A DNA stretch of 64,000 bases from Lachnospiraceae bacterium (lineage in GTDB: Bacteria > Bacillota > Clostridia > Lachnospirales > Lachnospiraceae): contig JAFRIW010000022.1 of NCBI GenBank assembly GCA_017432565.1, positions 1 through 64,000 of the forward strand. The letters run 5' to 3'. Each line of letters starts with the position of its first letter. Within the stretch, counting starts at the first letter, position 1. This document shows, one piece after another, positions 52,586 to 60,247 of the stretch. A program made the position numbers and the translations under genes. The notes beneath the pieces were generated by a model. It had not been told where the DNA came from, did no database searches, and saw only the letters and a list, made by a program, of their open reading frames with translations.

Positions 52586-53494
52586 ATGAAAATCGCACGG
52601 CATAAATATGTTGGACTGCAGAAGAGAAAGGCCAGGGCGGGATATATGTTTATCCTTCCGTTTATCATCGGCTTTCTGGTCTTTATGGTCAAACCGCTCT
52701 TCCAGTCTCTGTATATGAGCTTCTGCACAGTGGAGCTGGGCGCGGGATCCTTTAAGCAGACCTTTAACGGTCTGACAAATTACCGCTTTGCCTTCATGGT
52801 GGATCCGGAGTACAACCGCCTGGTGGTTGAGGAGATTTCCAGAATGATGGTCTACTCTCTGGCCATCATCGTCTTCAGCTTCTTCGTGGCGCTGATCCTG
52901 AACCAGAAATTCCACGGAAGAGCTTTTGTGCGTGCCATCTTTTTCCTCCCGGTGATTCTTTCGTCCGGTGTCATCCTGGGCCTGGAGGAGAACAACCAGC
53001 TGATGGCTGCCATTGCACAGACCATTGAGCAGGGAACCTCAGGCATCAGCATTACGGCTGCGCTGGAGAGTATCCTGCGGACGGCGGGCGTCGGCACACG
53101 GGCTTACGAGACGCTGTTCGAGGTCATCGACAATATCTATGATGTGGCCATCGCGTCCGGCATCCAGATTATTATTTTCCTTTCCGGCCTTCAGAGCGTC
53201 TCCTCCAATATGTACGAGGCGGCGGATATCGAGGGCTGCACGAAGTGGGAGAGCCTGTGGAAAATTACTTTCCCGATGGTCAGCTCCCTGTTCCTGGTCA
53301 ACTGGATTTACACCGTGGTCGACTTCTGTATGAGAAGTGACAACGGCGTCATCAAGAAGATTCAGACGGTCATGATCGACCAGCAGCAGTACGGAAATGC
53401 TTCCGCCATGTCGTGGATCTATTTCGTCATTGTGCTGGCGTTTGTCGGTGTAACATCGATGCTTATTTCGAAGAGGGTTTACTACTATGACTGA
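52586..53494 (+). CDS. ABC sugar permease (LplB/MalF type)
   Basis: This 302-residue protein has six membrane helices and the EAA loop EAADIEGCTKWESLWKITFPMV at about 212-233. The periplasmic-side loop between helices 3 and 4 is enlarged (about residues 130-185). It overlaps the next permease gene by 8 bases. It forms the second permease pair of the locus, distinct from the pair at 45892-47767. Confidence 0.92.
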   Translation: MKIARHKYVGLQKRKARAGYMFILPFIIGFLVFMVKPLFQSLYMSFCTVELGAGSFKQTFNGLTNYRFAFMVDPEYNRLVVEEISRMMVYSLAIIVFSFFVALILNQKFHGRAFVRAIFFLPVILSSGVILGLEENNQLMAAIAQTIEQGTSGISITAALESILRTAGVGTRAYETLFEVIDNIYDVAIASGIQIIIFLSGLQSVSSNMYEAADIEGCTKWESLWKITFPMVSSLFLVNWIYTVVDFCMRSDNGVIKKIQTVMIDQQQYGNASAMSWIYFVIVLAFVGVTSMLISKRVYYYD

Positions 53495-54557
53495 ACTGAC
53501 TGCAAAGGCTTTTAAGGCGTCTGCCGCTGCGGGGAAAGAGAAAAAGAACCGGGAGAGCGGAGCGGGCGGAGATTACAATTCGCTCGGCTTCTTTGAGCGC
53601 AATCGTCTCTCCGGCGGATACCTGCTCAGGAAGAGAGTGACGGACAAGGGTGTGTCCGTCATCCGGGCGATTATGCTGTTCGGCATGTGCTTCATGATTC
53701 TGCAGCCGATCCTGAACAAAATCTCGGTGAGTTTCATGACGGAGTCCGACCTCTACAATCCGATCGTCATCTCGATTCCGGAACATTTCACGACGGAGAA
53801 TTACCGGCTGGCGGCAGAACTGATGAATTACAGCAAGGCGCTGACCAATTCCTTTATCGTGTCACTGACCATCGCCCTGCTGCAGATCACGGTCTGCACA
53901 CTGGCGGGATACGGTTTTGCACGGTTTGAATTTCCGCTTAAGAAGCTGTGGTTCGCCTTCGTGATTCTGGTCATCCTGATTCCGCCGCAGACCATCGCGA
54001 GCTCCCTGCACCTGCATTTCAGGTTCTTTGATATTCTCGGACTCTTTAAGCTGACGACGGGAAAAACGGTTAACCTGCGCGGCTCCGCACTGCCGTATTA
54101 TCTGATGAGTGCGGGATGTATGGGACTGAAAAACGGTCTGTATATCTATATGATCCGTCAGTTCTTCCGCAACATTCCGGGAGATCTGGAGGAAGCGGCC
54201 TACGTGGACGGCTGCGGCATGCTGAAGACATTCGTCCGGATCATGCTTCCGCAGGCGACGCCCATCCTGACCTCCTGCTTCCTGTTCGCCTTCGTCTGGC
54301 AGTGGACAGACGGCTTCTATTCCAAGATGTTCCTGGGCAACACGAAGCTGGTCAGCACCTCACTGGCCCGGATCGTCGACAGCCTGAGCGCATACATTCA
54401 GAGAATCAACGGCGTTAAGACGACCATCTCCATCGCCTATTCCAACTGTATCCTGGCGACGGGCACACTGATGATCATCATGCCGCTGATCATCCTGTAT
54501 CTGTTTGCCCAGAAGGCGTTTGTGGAAAGTATCAGCAGCACCGGTATCAAGATGTAA
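53487..54557 (+). CDS. ABC sugar permease (LplC/MalG type)
   Basis: This 356-residue protein has a long polar N-terminus of about 50 residues, six membrane helices, and the EAA loop EAAYVDGCGMLKTFVRIMLPQATP at about 236-259. It starts inside the preceding permease gene. A helix-4 extension (FKLTTGKTVNLRGSALPYYLM) makes it longer than average. The binding protein gene follows after a 146-base leader. Confidence 0.92.
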   Translation: MTELTAKAFKASAAAGKEKKNRESGAGGDYNSLGFFERNRLSGGYLLRKRVTDKGVSVIRAIMLFGMCFMILQPILNKISVSFMTESDLYNPIVISIPEHFTTENYRLAAELMNYSKALTNSFIVSLTIALLQITVCTLAGYGFARFEFPLKKLWFAFVILVILIPPQTIASSLHLHFRFFDILGLFKLTTGKTVNLRGSALPYYLMSAGCMGLKNGLYIYMIRQFFRNIPGDLEEAAYVDGCGMLKTFVRIMLPQATPILTSCFLFAFVWQWTDGFYSKMFLGNTKLVSTSLARIVDSLSAYIQRINGVKTTISIAYSNCILATGTLMIIMPLIILYLFAQKAFVESISSTGIKM

Positions 54558-54703
54558 TCATTCTGTCCGGAAAATGGTATTATGTATGGTAGATCTCTTC
54601 CGTCGGTGAAGCGGAAGCTGATTTATAGAGCAGCATCGGGGAAACCCGGCAAACAAGCATGCATCCGGGGGATGCACAACACACTTTTTAAGGAGGGAAC
54701 ACT
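54558..54703 (+). other. Leader region of the second binding-protein gene with hairpin
   Basis: The 146-base gap includes a perfect 7-bp hairpin, TGCATCC (54660-54666) with GGATGCA (54670-54676), a few bases before a T-run and the AAGGAGGG site. Such a structure may partially terminate read-through or stabilise the 5' end of the highly expressed binding-protein mRNA. Confidence 0.4.
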
Positions 54704-56206
54704 ATGAGAAAGTCTCTTGCAAAAAACGTAACAGTCGCGATTACGCTGGCTGCTATGGCAATGAGCACAGTAGGCTGTGGAGGACAGGCGGCTCCGGCGG
54801 CAACTGAACCGGCTGCGGAAGAAGCTCCTGCAGTCGAGGAAGCACCTGCTGAAGAAGCTGTCGAGGAAGAAGCTCCCGCAGAAGAAGAGGCGGTCGAGGA
54901 AGAAGTCGCCGAGGAAGAGGAGAGCCCTTACACTGTCATTACCGACGATGCAGGCAATCCGATTGACCTGGGCGGCATGGACATCATCATCCGCAACTGG
55001 TGGTCCGGCGATCCGGCAGAGCCGCAGAACGATTACGAAGAAGCGGTTCAGGAGTGGAGAGACTGGATCCAGGAGACCTACAACTTCACCATCAAAGAGC
55101 AGGCGATCTCCGACTGGGGTTCCACACCGGCTGACTTCGTCGACTATGCGACGACCGGCGGTGATGAGAACTATATCTGGATTCTGCGCGATGATCCGGC
55201 GATCACTTCCGCAATGGCCAACGGCCTGATGTATGATCTGTCTACCCTGGACTGCCTGGACTTCTCGGCTCCGAAGTTCCAGAAGAACAAGCTGCATGAG
55301 CAGTACAGCAAGGGCGATGAGATCTATGCGATGTTTGCTGGCTTCTCTGAGGCCCGCACGGGTGTCTACTTCAACAAGCGTCTGCTTCAGGAAGCCGGTA
55401 TCGATCCGGAGGAGATCTATCAGCTGCAGCGCGACGGCAAGTGGACCTGGGATGCTTTCACGGATCTGATGTCCAAGGCACAGCGCGATGTCGATAACGA
55501 TGGCGTAACCGATATCTGGGGCCTGACATTGAATGAAGGCAACATGACCACTGCTGCGGTCTTCTCCAACGGCGGATCCTATGTCGGCAAGGATGACAAT
55601 GGCTACTTCTACAATCTGGAGAGCGCGGAGACGCTCGAAGCGCTGGAGTGGACGGTTGATACCTTCAACAAGTACGACATGCCTGATCCGGAAGGTGCTG
55701 AGTGGGATTACTACAAGGAAGCCTTCGTCAACGGTATGGCAGCCTTCATGGTCGATGACGAGTACTGCGGAACGCCCGGCAACTTCCTCGAGGATATGCA
55801 GGATGAGGTCGGTTTCGTGATGTTCCCGAAGGGACCTAAAGGTAAGGATTATATCAACGTCTGGGCAAACAACCCGGCTGCGATCCCGGCCTGCTACGAT
55901 GCAGACAAGGCCTGGAAGCTCGCCTTTGCGTATAACCTGTACACCGAGCCGCCGGTAGGCTATGAAGACTACAACGGCTATCTGTCCACTGCCCGCAACG
56001 GTATCTTCGATGCAGAGTCCGTAGACGAAACCATCACCATGATGACCGAGCCGGAGCACGGCACCATCGCATACCATGGCATGATCCCGAACCTGGATCT
56101 GGGTCCGGATCTGGTCTGGAACATTGGGCCAGGCAGCGTTGTTTCCGAGCAGGTTGAAGCGATCCGCGACACCTGGAAGCAGTACATCGAGGACGCAAAC
56201 AAGTAA
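54704..56206 (+). CDS. Extracellular sugar-binding lipoprotein of ABC transporter
   Basis: This 500-residue protein ends its signal peptide in the lipobox STVGC (Cys25). A Glu/Ala/Pro-rich acidic linker follows at about 28-75. The solute-binding domain covers about 80-500 (ARTGVYFNKRLLQEAGIDPEEIYQL is a clear family 1 motif). A DVDNDGVTD segment near residue 266 has the spacing of a calcium-binding loop. It is encoded after the second permease pair and probably serves it. AAGGAGGG lies just upstream of the ATG, which suggests strong translation. Confidence 0.92.
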   Translation: MRKSLAKNVTVAITLAAMAMSTVGCGGQAAPAATEPAAEEAPAVEEAPAEEAVEEEAPAEEEAVEEEVAEEEESPYTVITDDAGNPIDLGGMDIIIRNWWSGDPAEPQNDYEEAVQEWRDWIQETYNFTIKEQAISDWGSTPADFVDYATTGGDENYIWILRDDPAITSAMANGLMYDLSTLDCLDFSAPKFQKNKLHEQYSKGDEIYAMFAGFSEARTGVYFNKRLLQEAGIDPEEIYQLQRDGKWTWDAFTDLMSKAQRDVDNDGVTDIWGLTLNEGNMTTAAVFSNGGSYVGKDDNGYFYNLESAETLEALEWTVDTFNKYDMPDPEGAEWDYYKEAFVNGMAAFMVDDEYCGTPGNFLEDMQDEVGFVMFPKGPKGKDYINVWANNPAAIPACYDADKAWKLAFAYNLYTEPPVGYEDYNGYLSTARNGIFDAESVDETITMMTEPEHGTIAYHGMIPNLDLGPDLVWNIGPGSVVSEQVEAIRDTWKQYIEDANK

Positions 56207-56238
56207 TTTACAGCAGCCTTAAAAGGCAGCAGATCACA

Positions 56239-56274
56239 CGGCGGGCGGCGGCGAAAAGCGCCGTCCGCCGCTTT
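56239..56274 (+). terminator. Terminator of the uptake locus
   Basis: CGGCGGGCGGCG (56239-56250) pairs with CGCCGTCCGCCG (56259-56270) with one G-T pair, followed by CTTT. ATCACA and TGTGAT outside the stem can extend it. The T-run is short. Confidence 0.65.
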
Positions 56275-56328
56275 GTGATAAAATGGACCGGTACAAGGGG
56301 ACATTTTTCTTTAGAGGAGAAGGAACAG

Positions 56329-57282
56329 ATGAACAGCCTGCGATTTCACCTGCCGGGGCTCCGGTATAATTTCCCGCTCAACATGATGTGGATCAGCCTG
56401 CTTGAGACCCATCCGGAATATTTCCGGGAGGGTGTCGAAATCGCTTCGATCTTCGGCACATTTCCGCCCGCAAAATGGAACGGCGGACGGTTCTGCGGAA
56501 ACGACCAGTGCGACGCTTCCTTTGTGCGCAGCGTTATCCGCAGCATCAATGAGAAGAAAATCCCGGTCCGGTATACCTTTACCAACCCGCTGATCACGAA
56601 GGCGGATCTGGAGGATCCGTTCTGCAATTTCTGCATGCGGGAAGCGGATAACGGTATGAACGAGGTCCTGGTCTTTTCACCGATTCTGGAGGAATATCTG
56701 CGCAGAAAGTATCCGGCTTTTGCCTACGACTCGACGACCTGCAAGGAAATCCGCGATGAAAAGGCTCTGGTGGAGGAACTGGAAAAGGACTACAAATATG
56801 TCGTTCTGGATTATAATCTGAACAACCACTGGGATCTTCTGGAGCGGCTTCCGCACAAGGAAAAGGTCGAAGTTCTGGTGAATCCGCTGTGCGTCCCGGA
56901 TTGCCCGCGCAGAGGAGACCATTATAAAAACGTGGCGAAGAATCAGGAAATCATGCTGAAAAACCGGAAACTCCCGCCGGACCGCCGGATTCCGCAGATT
57001 CCATGGACATGCGAGTACGGAGACAACAACTGTCTCTATACCATTCAGAATTATTCCACCTTTGTCTCGCCGGAGAAGATGGTGGAGGAATATCTGCCGC
57101 GCGGGATCAATAATTTCAAGATCGAGGGCAGAACAGCGAATCTGTTCTCCCTGATCGACACCTACTGCTTCTTCATGATCAAGCCGGAGCACCAGGGAAT
57201 GGCGCGTCTGCTTCTTTTGCGCAATCTGGAGCAGGCACGCGTGATCACCGTCAATAAACCCAGACCCGGCACTTGGCCGTAA
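56329..57282 (+). CDS. Conserved protein with C-x3-C-P-R-R motif, U32-like, function unknown
   Basis: This 317-residue soluble protein shares its plan with the next gene. Landmarks are GTFPPAKWNGGR, TNPLI, DNGMNEVLV, ILEEYLRRKYP, and Cys188-x3-Cys192 in CVPDCPRRGDHY. Near the C-terminus, NNFKIEGR resembles the KIEGR block of U32-type peptidase-like TIM-barrel proteins, so a U32-related, possibly Fe-S-binding fold is possible (inference). There are further Cys residues at FCNFCM and CEYGDNNC. The ATG at 56329 follows GAGGAG; a longer frame upstream crosses the terminator and is rejected. The reaction is unknown. Confidence 0.65.
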   Translation: MNSLRFHLPGLRYNFPLNMMWISLLETHPEYFREGVEIASIFGTFPPAKWNGGRFCGNDQCDASFVRSVIRSINEKKIPVRYTFTNPLITKADLEDPFCNFCMREADNGMNEVLVFSPILEEYLRRKYPAFAYDSTTCKEIRDEKALVEELEKDYKYVVLDYNLNNHWDLLERLPHKEKVEVLVNPLCVPDCPRRGDHYKNVAKNQEIMLKNRKLPPDRRIPQIPWTCEYGDNNCLYTIQNYSTFVSPEKMVEEYLPRGINNFKIEGRTANLFSLIDTYCFFMIKPEHQGMARLLLLRNLEQARVITVNKPRPGTWP

Positions 57283-57316
57283 GGCGGTGACCAAGCTGGT
57301 CAAAATGTGAATTTTC

Positions 57317-57335
57317 AAGGCTCTGCAGCCTTTTT
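57317..57335 (+). terminator. Small hairpin between the two paralogues
   Basis: AAGGCT (57317-57322) pairs with AGCCTT (57327-57332) and runs into T residues. It may partially terminate after the first paralogue. Confidence 0.45.
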
Positions 57336-57365
57336 AGACGCTATAGCAGGCAGGAGGAGACAGAC

Positions 57366-58274
57366 ATGCAGGAAACGAAGAAAATCTACTGGCATCTGCC
57401 GGGCTTTTATGTTTATTTCTATCTGAATCAGATTATTCTGCATCTGATGCAGAGCAAGCCGGCATATTTTCATGAGGGCTACTGTGCAGGCAGTGTCTAT
57501 GGAACCTTCCCCGGTGCGATCTGGAACGGCGGAAGGGCGGTTTTCGGTCTTTCCTCCCACAGTGAAATGGAGCAGATCATTTCCACTTACAACCGGTTCG
57601 GCGTGCCGGTCCGCTTTACCTGGACGAATCCGCTGATCGAGGAAAAGCACCTGAATGACACCTACTGCAACCTGATCATGGATACGGCGGACAACGGCAT
57701 GAATCAGGTGCTGGTCAATGCACCGGTGCTGGAGGAATATCTGCGGGAGCGCTATCCGGATTTTGAATATATTTCTTCCACAACCAAGCGCATTACGGAT
57801 CTGAACAGGCTGGAAAAGGAGCTGGAAGGGAATTACAGGCTGGTCGTTCTGGACTATGACCTGAACCATGATGAAAGCGTACTGAAGGCGCTCTCGCCGT
57901 ATGCGGACCGGATCGAAATTCTCGCGGATGAGATCTGCTTCCCGAACTGCCCGCGGCGGGCAGAGCACTACCGGGACGAGGGGCTGATGCAGCTGACTTT
58001 TGAGAAGGGGAAGGTCTTCGACTGCCCGAACCGGAAAACGAAGCCGTCTTTCGCCGAGTGCAGAAAGCGCCCTGCCTTCATAAGCAGGGAGCAGATTCCG
58101 GAATACATTGAGAAGGGGTTCGTCAACTTCAAGCTGGTCGGCAGAGGACTGCCGATCGGGCTGGTAGTGGAGTCGTATCTGTATTATCTGGTAAAGGACG
58201 AGTACCGGCAGCAGGTGCAGGACAGAATCCGGAAGGATCTGGAAAAGCTGACCGGGCGCCGGCCTGACTTCTGA
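57366..58274 (+). CDS. Paralogue with C-x3-C-P-R-R motif, U32-like, function unknown
   Basis: This 302-residue protein is a diverged tandem copy of the preceding gene product. It keeps GTFPGAIWNGGR, TNPLI, DNGMNQVLV, VLEEYLRERYP and Cys191-x3-Cys195 in CFPNCPRRAEHY, and ends in a VNFKLVGR block where the first copy has NNFKIEGR. It lacks the extra Cys pairs of the first copy near the C-terminus. AGGAGG precedes the start. Conservation of the Cys/Arg/His block across both copies suggests a metal or Fe-S site; no function is known to me. Confidence 0.65.
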   Translation: MQETKKIYWHLPGFYVYFYLNQIILHLMQSKPAYFHEGYCAGSVYGTFPGAIWNGGRAVFGLSSHSEMEQIISTYNRFGVPVRFTWTNPLIEEKHLNDTYCNLIMDTADNGMNQVLVNAPVLEEYLRERYPDFEYISSTTKRITDLNRLEKELEGNYRLVVLDYDLNHDESVLKALSPYADRIEILADEICFPNCPRRAEHYRDEGLMQLTFEKGKVFDCPNRKTKPSFAECRKRPAFISREQIPEYIEKGFVNFKLVGRGLPIGLVVESYLYYLVKDEYRQQVQDRIRKDLEKLTGRRPDF

Positions 58275-58297
58275 GAAGCTTAAGAAGCAGAGAGGCT

Positions 58298-60094
58298 TCA
58301 GATCCGCATCTGAAGCACGTTGATCCCCATCATGTTCTGATACTGAATGTCCCGCGCAATCTGATAGATCATGCGGATGCCGATATTCTTCGCGGGATCC
58401 GACGGATCCCTGAGCTCTTTCCGTGTGCCCGGATCGAAGGGCACGCAGTCGTCCTTGATGCGCAGAATGATGTCATCATTCTTATAGACCACACGCACAT
58501 CGATGGTGTGGCTCTTTTTGTCTTTGGTATAACCGTGATCAACGATGTTGCCGGCCATTTCCTCCAGCACGAGGCCGGAGAGATAGGATCTGCGCTCGTC
58601 GATTCCTTTGCCGAGGCAGAAGTCCTGGACCTGCCGGGAAATCGTGACGACCTCGTGCATCTCCCGGACGGACAGATCCAGCCGGTCTTCTGCCGGTGCG
58701 CCGAAATCCTCCGGGATCACCATCAGCTCGTCCATGGTCTTCGGGAAGCGCCGGTTCATGAAAATCGAGTAGACAAGGACCGTCAGGTCTGTCACCACAC
58801 CGTTCAGGATATTGGCGATGTAAGCACTGTTCATGCCGATCGAACGAATGAGCAGGGCCGTAAAGCCGGCTACGCAGACGACGCCGTCCAGCACGGACAG
58901 AAGATTGACCAGGAAGTTCTTTCCGCTCGCCTGGGCATAGGCGATGAAGTGCATGCAGATAACGGAGAAGGGCATACACAGCGGCAGAAGCCGGAAGGCC
59001 CAGACGGTCATGTCATAGACCGGTTCTGAGGGATCCTTGAAGAAAATCAGGGTCAGGGGTACGGCGAGCGCCGAGAGCACGATGGACAGAAGGCACTGAA
59101 TCGGCACGAAGCGCCTGAACATGATGCGGAACAGGTCGGTCAGTGTCTGCCGGTCTTCTTCGCCGATGCTGACGCCGATCAGCATGCGGGAGACCGCGAC
59201 CATGCCCAGCGGAACCGCCCAGAAAATTGCCAGCATATTGTTGGCGGCGGCAAAAGCCGACACGCCGTCACTGCCCACATAAGCCTCAATCAGCTTGTTG
59301 ACGATCAGGCCCCTGGCGGACTGGCACAGGTTGCTGAGCGCGCCGGGCAGACCGATGGAAAGAATGATGAGCATTTCGGCAGCTTTCGCAAGGCGGAACT
59401 TGATCTTCAGGTGAGCGCTTCCGGTAAAGAAATACTGTGCCTGGACGGCAAACAGGATCCAGAGGCCGACGGACGAAGCCAGGGCCAGTCCGAAGATCCC
59501 GAGATGCAGGACACCGACCAGCAGGAAGTTGAGCACAAGACTGGAAACAGCGTAGACGATGCTCGCGTAGACAGAGAGCTTCTCCTTATGCTCCGTGAGC
59601 AGGTAAACCGGCATCTGGTTACCCAGCATGAGGGGCAGCACACCGAAGGCCTGTCCCAGCAGGTACTGATTGAAGAGGGGGCGTACTGCTTCGTCCGTCA
59701 CCAGAAAACCGGTCAGGTTGAAAGCCCCCATGATCACCAGCGACACGATAAAGATGACGGCGATGACCGCGGCCAGCAGAAGACTCGTGGAAAAGTTTTC
59801 CTGCAGCTTTTCCTGGTCGTTCTGTCCCAGATATCTGCCGCACAGAATACTGCACCCGCCGGTGAGAATGATGCTGACCGCGCCGACCAGCATGGAGACG
59901 GGCCAGTAGACACCGACGGCACTCATGGCATCCACGCCGAGAAAATTCGTCGCGAAATAACTGGAGATCATGCCGTTCAGCATGCCAACCCCGATTGTCA
60001 GAATCTGGATGGGCAGCAGGCGGAAAACAAGCTTCCGGAGCATGACGGAACCGGAATCCCGGATTTTCTCCTGTATATTGTCCTGTATATTCAT
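58298..60094 (-). CDS. MATE transporter fused to RsbW-like HATPase domain
   Basis: This 598-residue protein carries a complete MATE-type transporter of about twelve helices (about 20-465), followed without a frame break by a cytoplasmic ATPase domain of the RsbW/SpoIIAB kind (about 475-598). The ATPase shows the N-box EEMAGNIVDHGY with Glu511/512 and Asn516, the G1 motif IKDDCVPFDP with Asp548/549, and the G2-like KNIGIRMI. Such domains phosphorylate STAS proteins and bind sigma factors. The ATG at 60094 follows AAGGAGG; an upstream in-frame ATG has no site. It is divergent from a SpoIIE phosphatase, the natural opponent of an RsbW kinase. The transported substrate is unknown. Confidence 0.85.
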   Translation of the reverse strand: MNIQDNIQEKIRDSGSVMLRKLVFRLLPIQILTIGVGMLNGMISSYFATNFLGVDAMSAVGVYWPVSMLVGAVSIILTGGCSILCGRYLGQNDQEKLQENFSTSLLLAAVIAVIFIVSLVIMGAFNLTGFLVTDEAVRPLFNQYLLGQAFGVLPLMLGNQMPVYLLTEHKEKLSVYASIVYAVSSLVLNFLLVGVLHLGIFGLALASSVGLWILFAVQAQYFFTGSAHLKIKFRLAKAAEMLIILSIGLPGALSNLCQSARGLIVNKLIEAYVGSDGVSAFAAANNMLAIFWAVPLGMVAVSRMLIGVSIGEEDRQTLTDLFRIMFRRFVPIQCLLSIVLSALAVPLTLIFFKDPSEPVYDMTVWAFRLLPLCMPFSVICMHFIAYAQASGKNFLVNLLSVLDGVVCVAGFTALLIRSIGMNSAYIANILNGVVTDLTVLVYSIFMNRRFPKTMDELMVIPEDFGAPAEDRLDLSVREMHEVVTISRQVQDFCLGKGIDERRSYLSGLVLEEMAGNIVDHGYTKDKKSHTIDVRVVYKNDDIILRIKDDCVPFDPGTRKELRDPSDPAKNIGIRMIYQIARDIQYQNMMGINVLQMRI

Positions 60095-60165
60095 GGCGGC
60101 CTCCTTCTGCAGCGGTATCTGAATGATCATTCTTCAGAAAAAGGATTATATTGAAATTCAATCTG

Positions 60166-60197
60166 ATTATACAAAAGACGGCACTTTTTTGTATAAT
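60166..60197. promoter_or_regulatory. Mirror-image overlapping divergent promoters
   Basis: ATTATACAAAA (60166-60176) and TTTTGTATAAT (60187-60197) form a perfect 11-bp inverted repeat. On the plus strand TATACA (60168-60173) and TATAAT (60192-60197), 18 bases apart, make a promoter toward the SpoIIE gene. On the minus strand TATACA (60190-60195) and TATAAT (60166-60171) make the same promoter toward the MATE-ATPase gene. The two cannot be occupied together. Confidence 0.65.
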
Positions 60198-60247
60198 ATT
60201 CTGTAGTCTGCCCTGCGGCTGAGAAAAAGAAGCGGTGGAGAGGAAAG

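Noticed and set aside
56280-56310. Second copy of the REP-like sequence
   Set aside because: It shares only scattered GGACC and GGGGACA words with the palindrome at 22788-22854 and forms no long stem.
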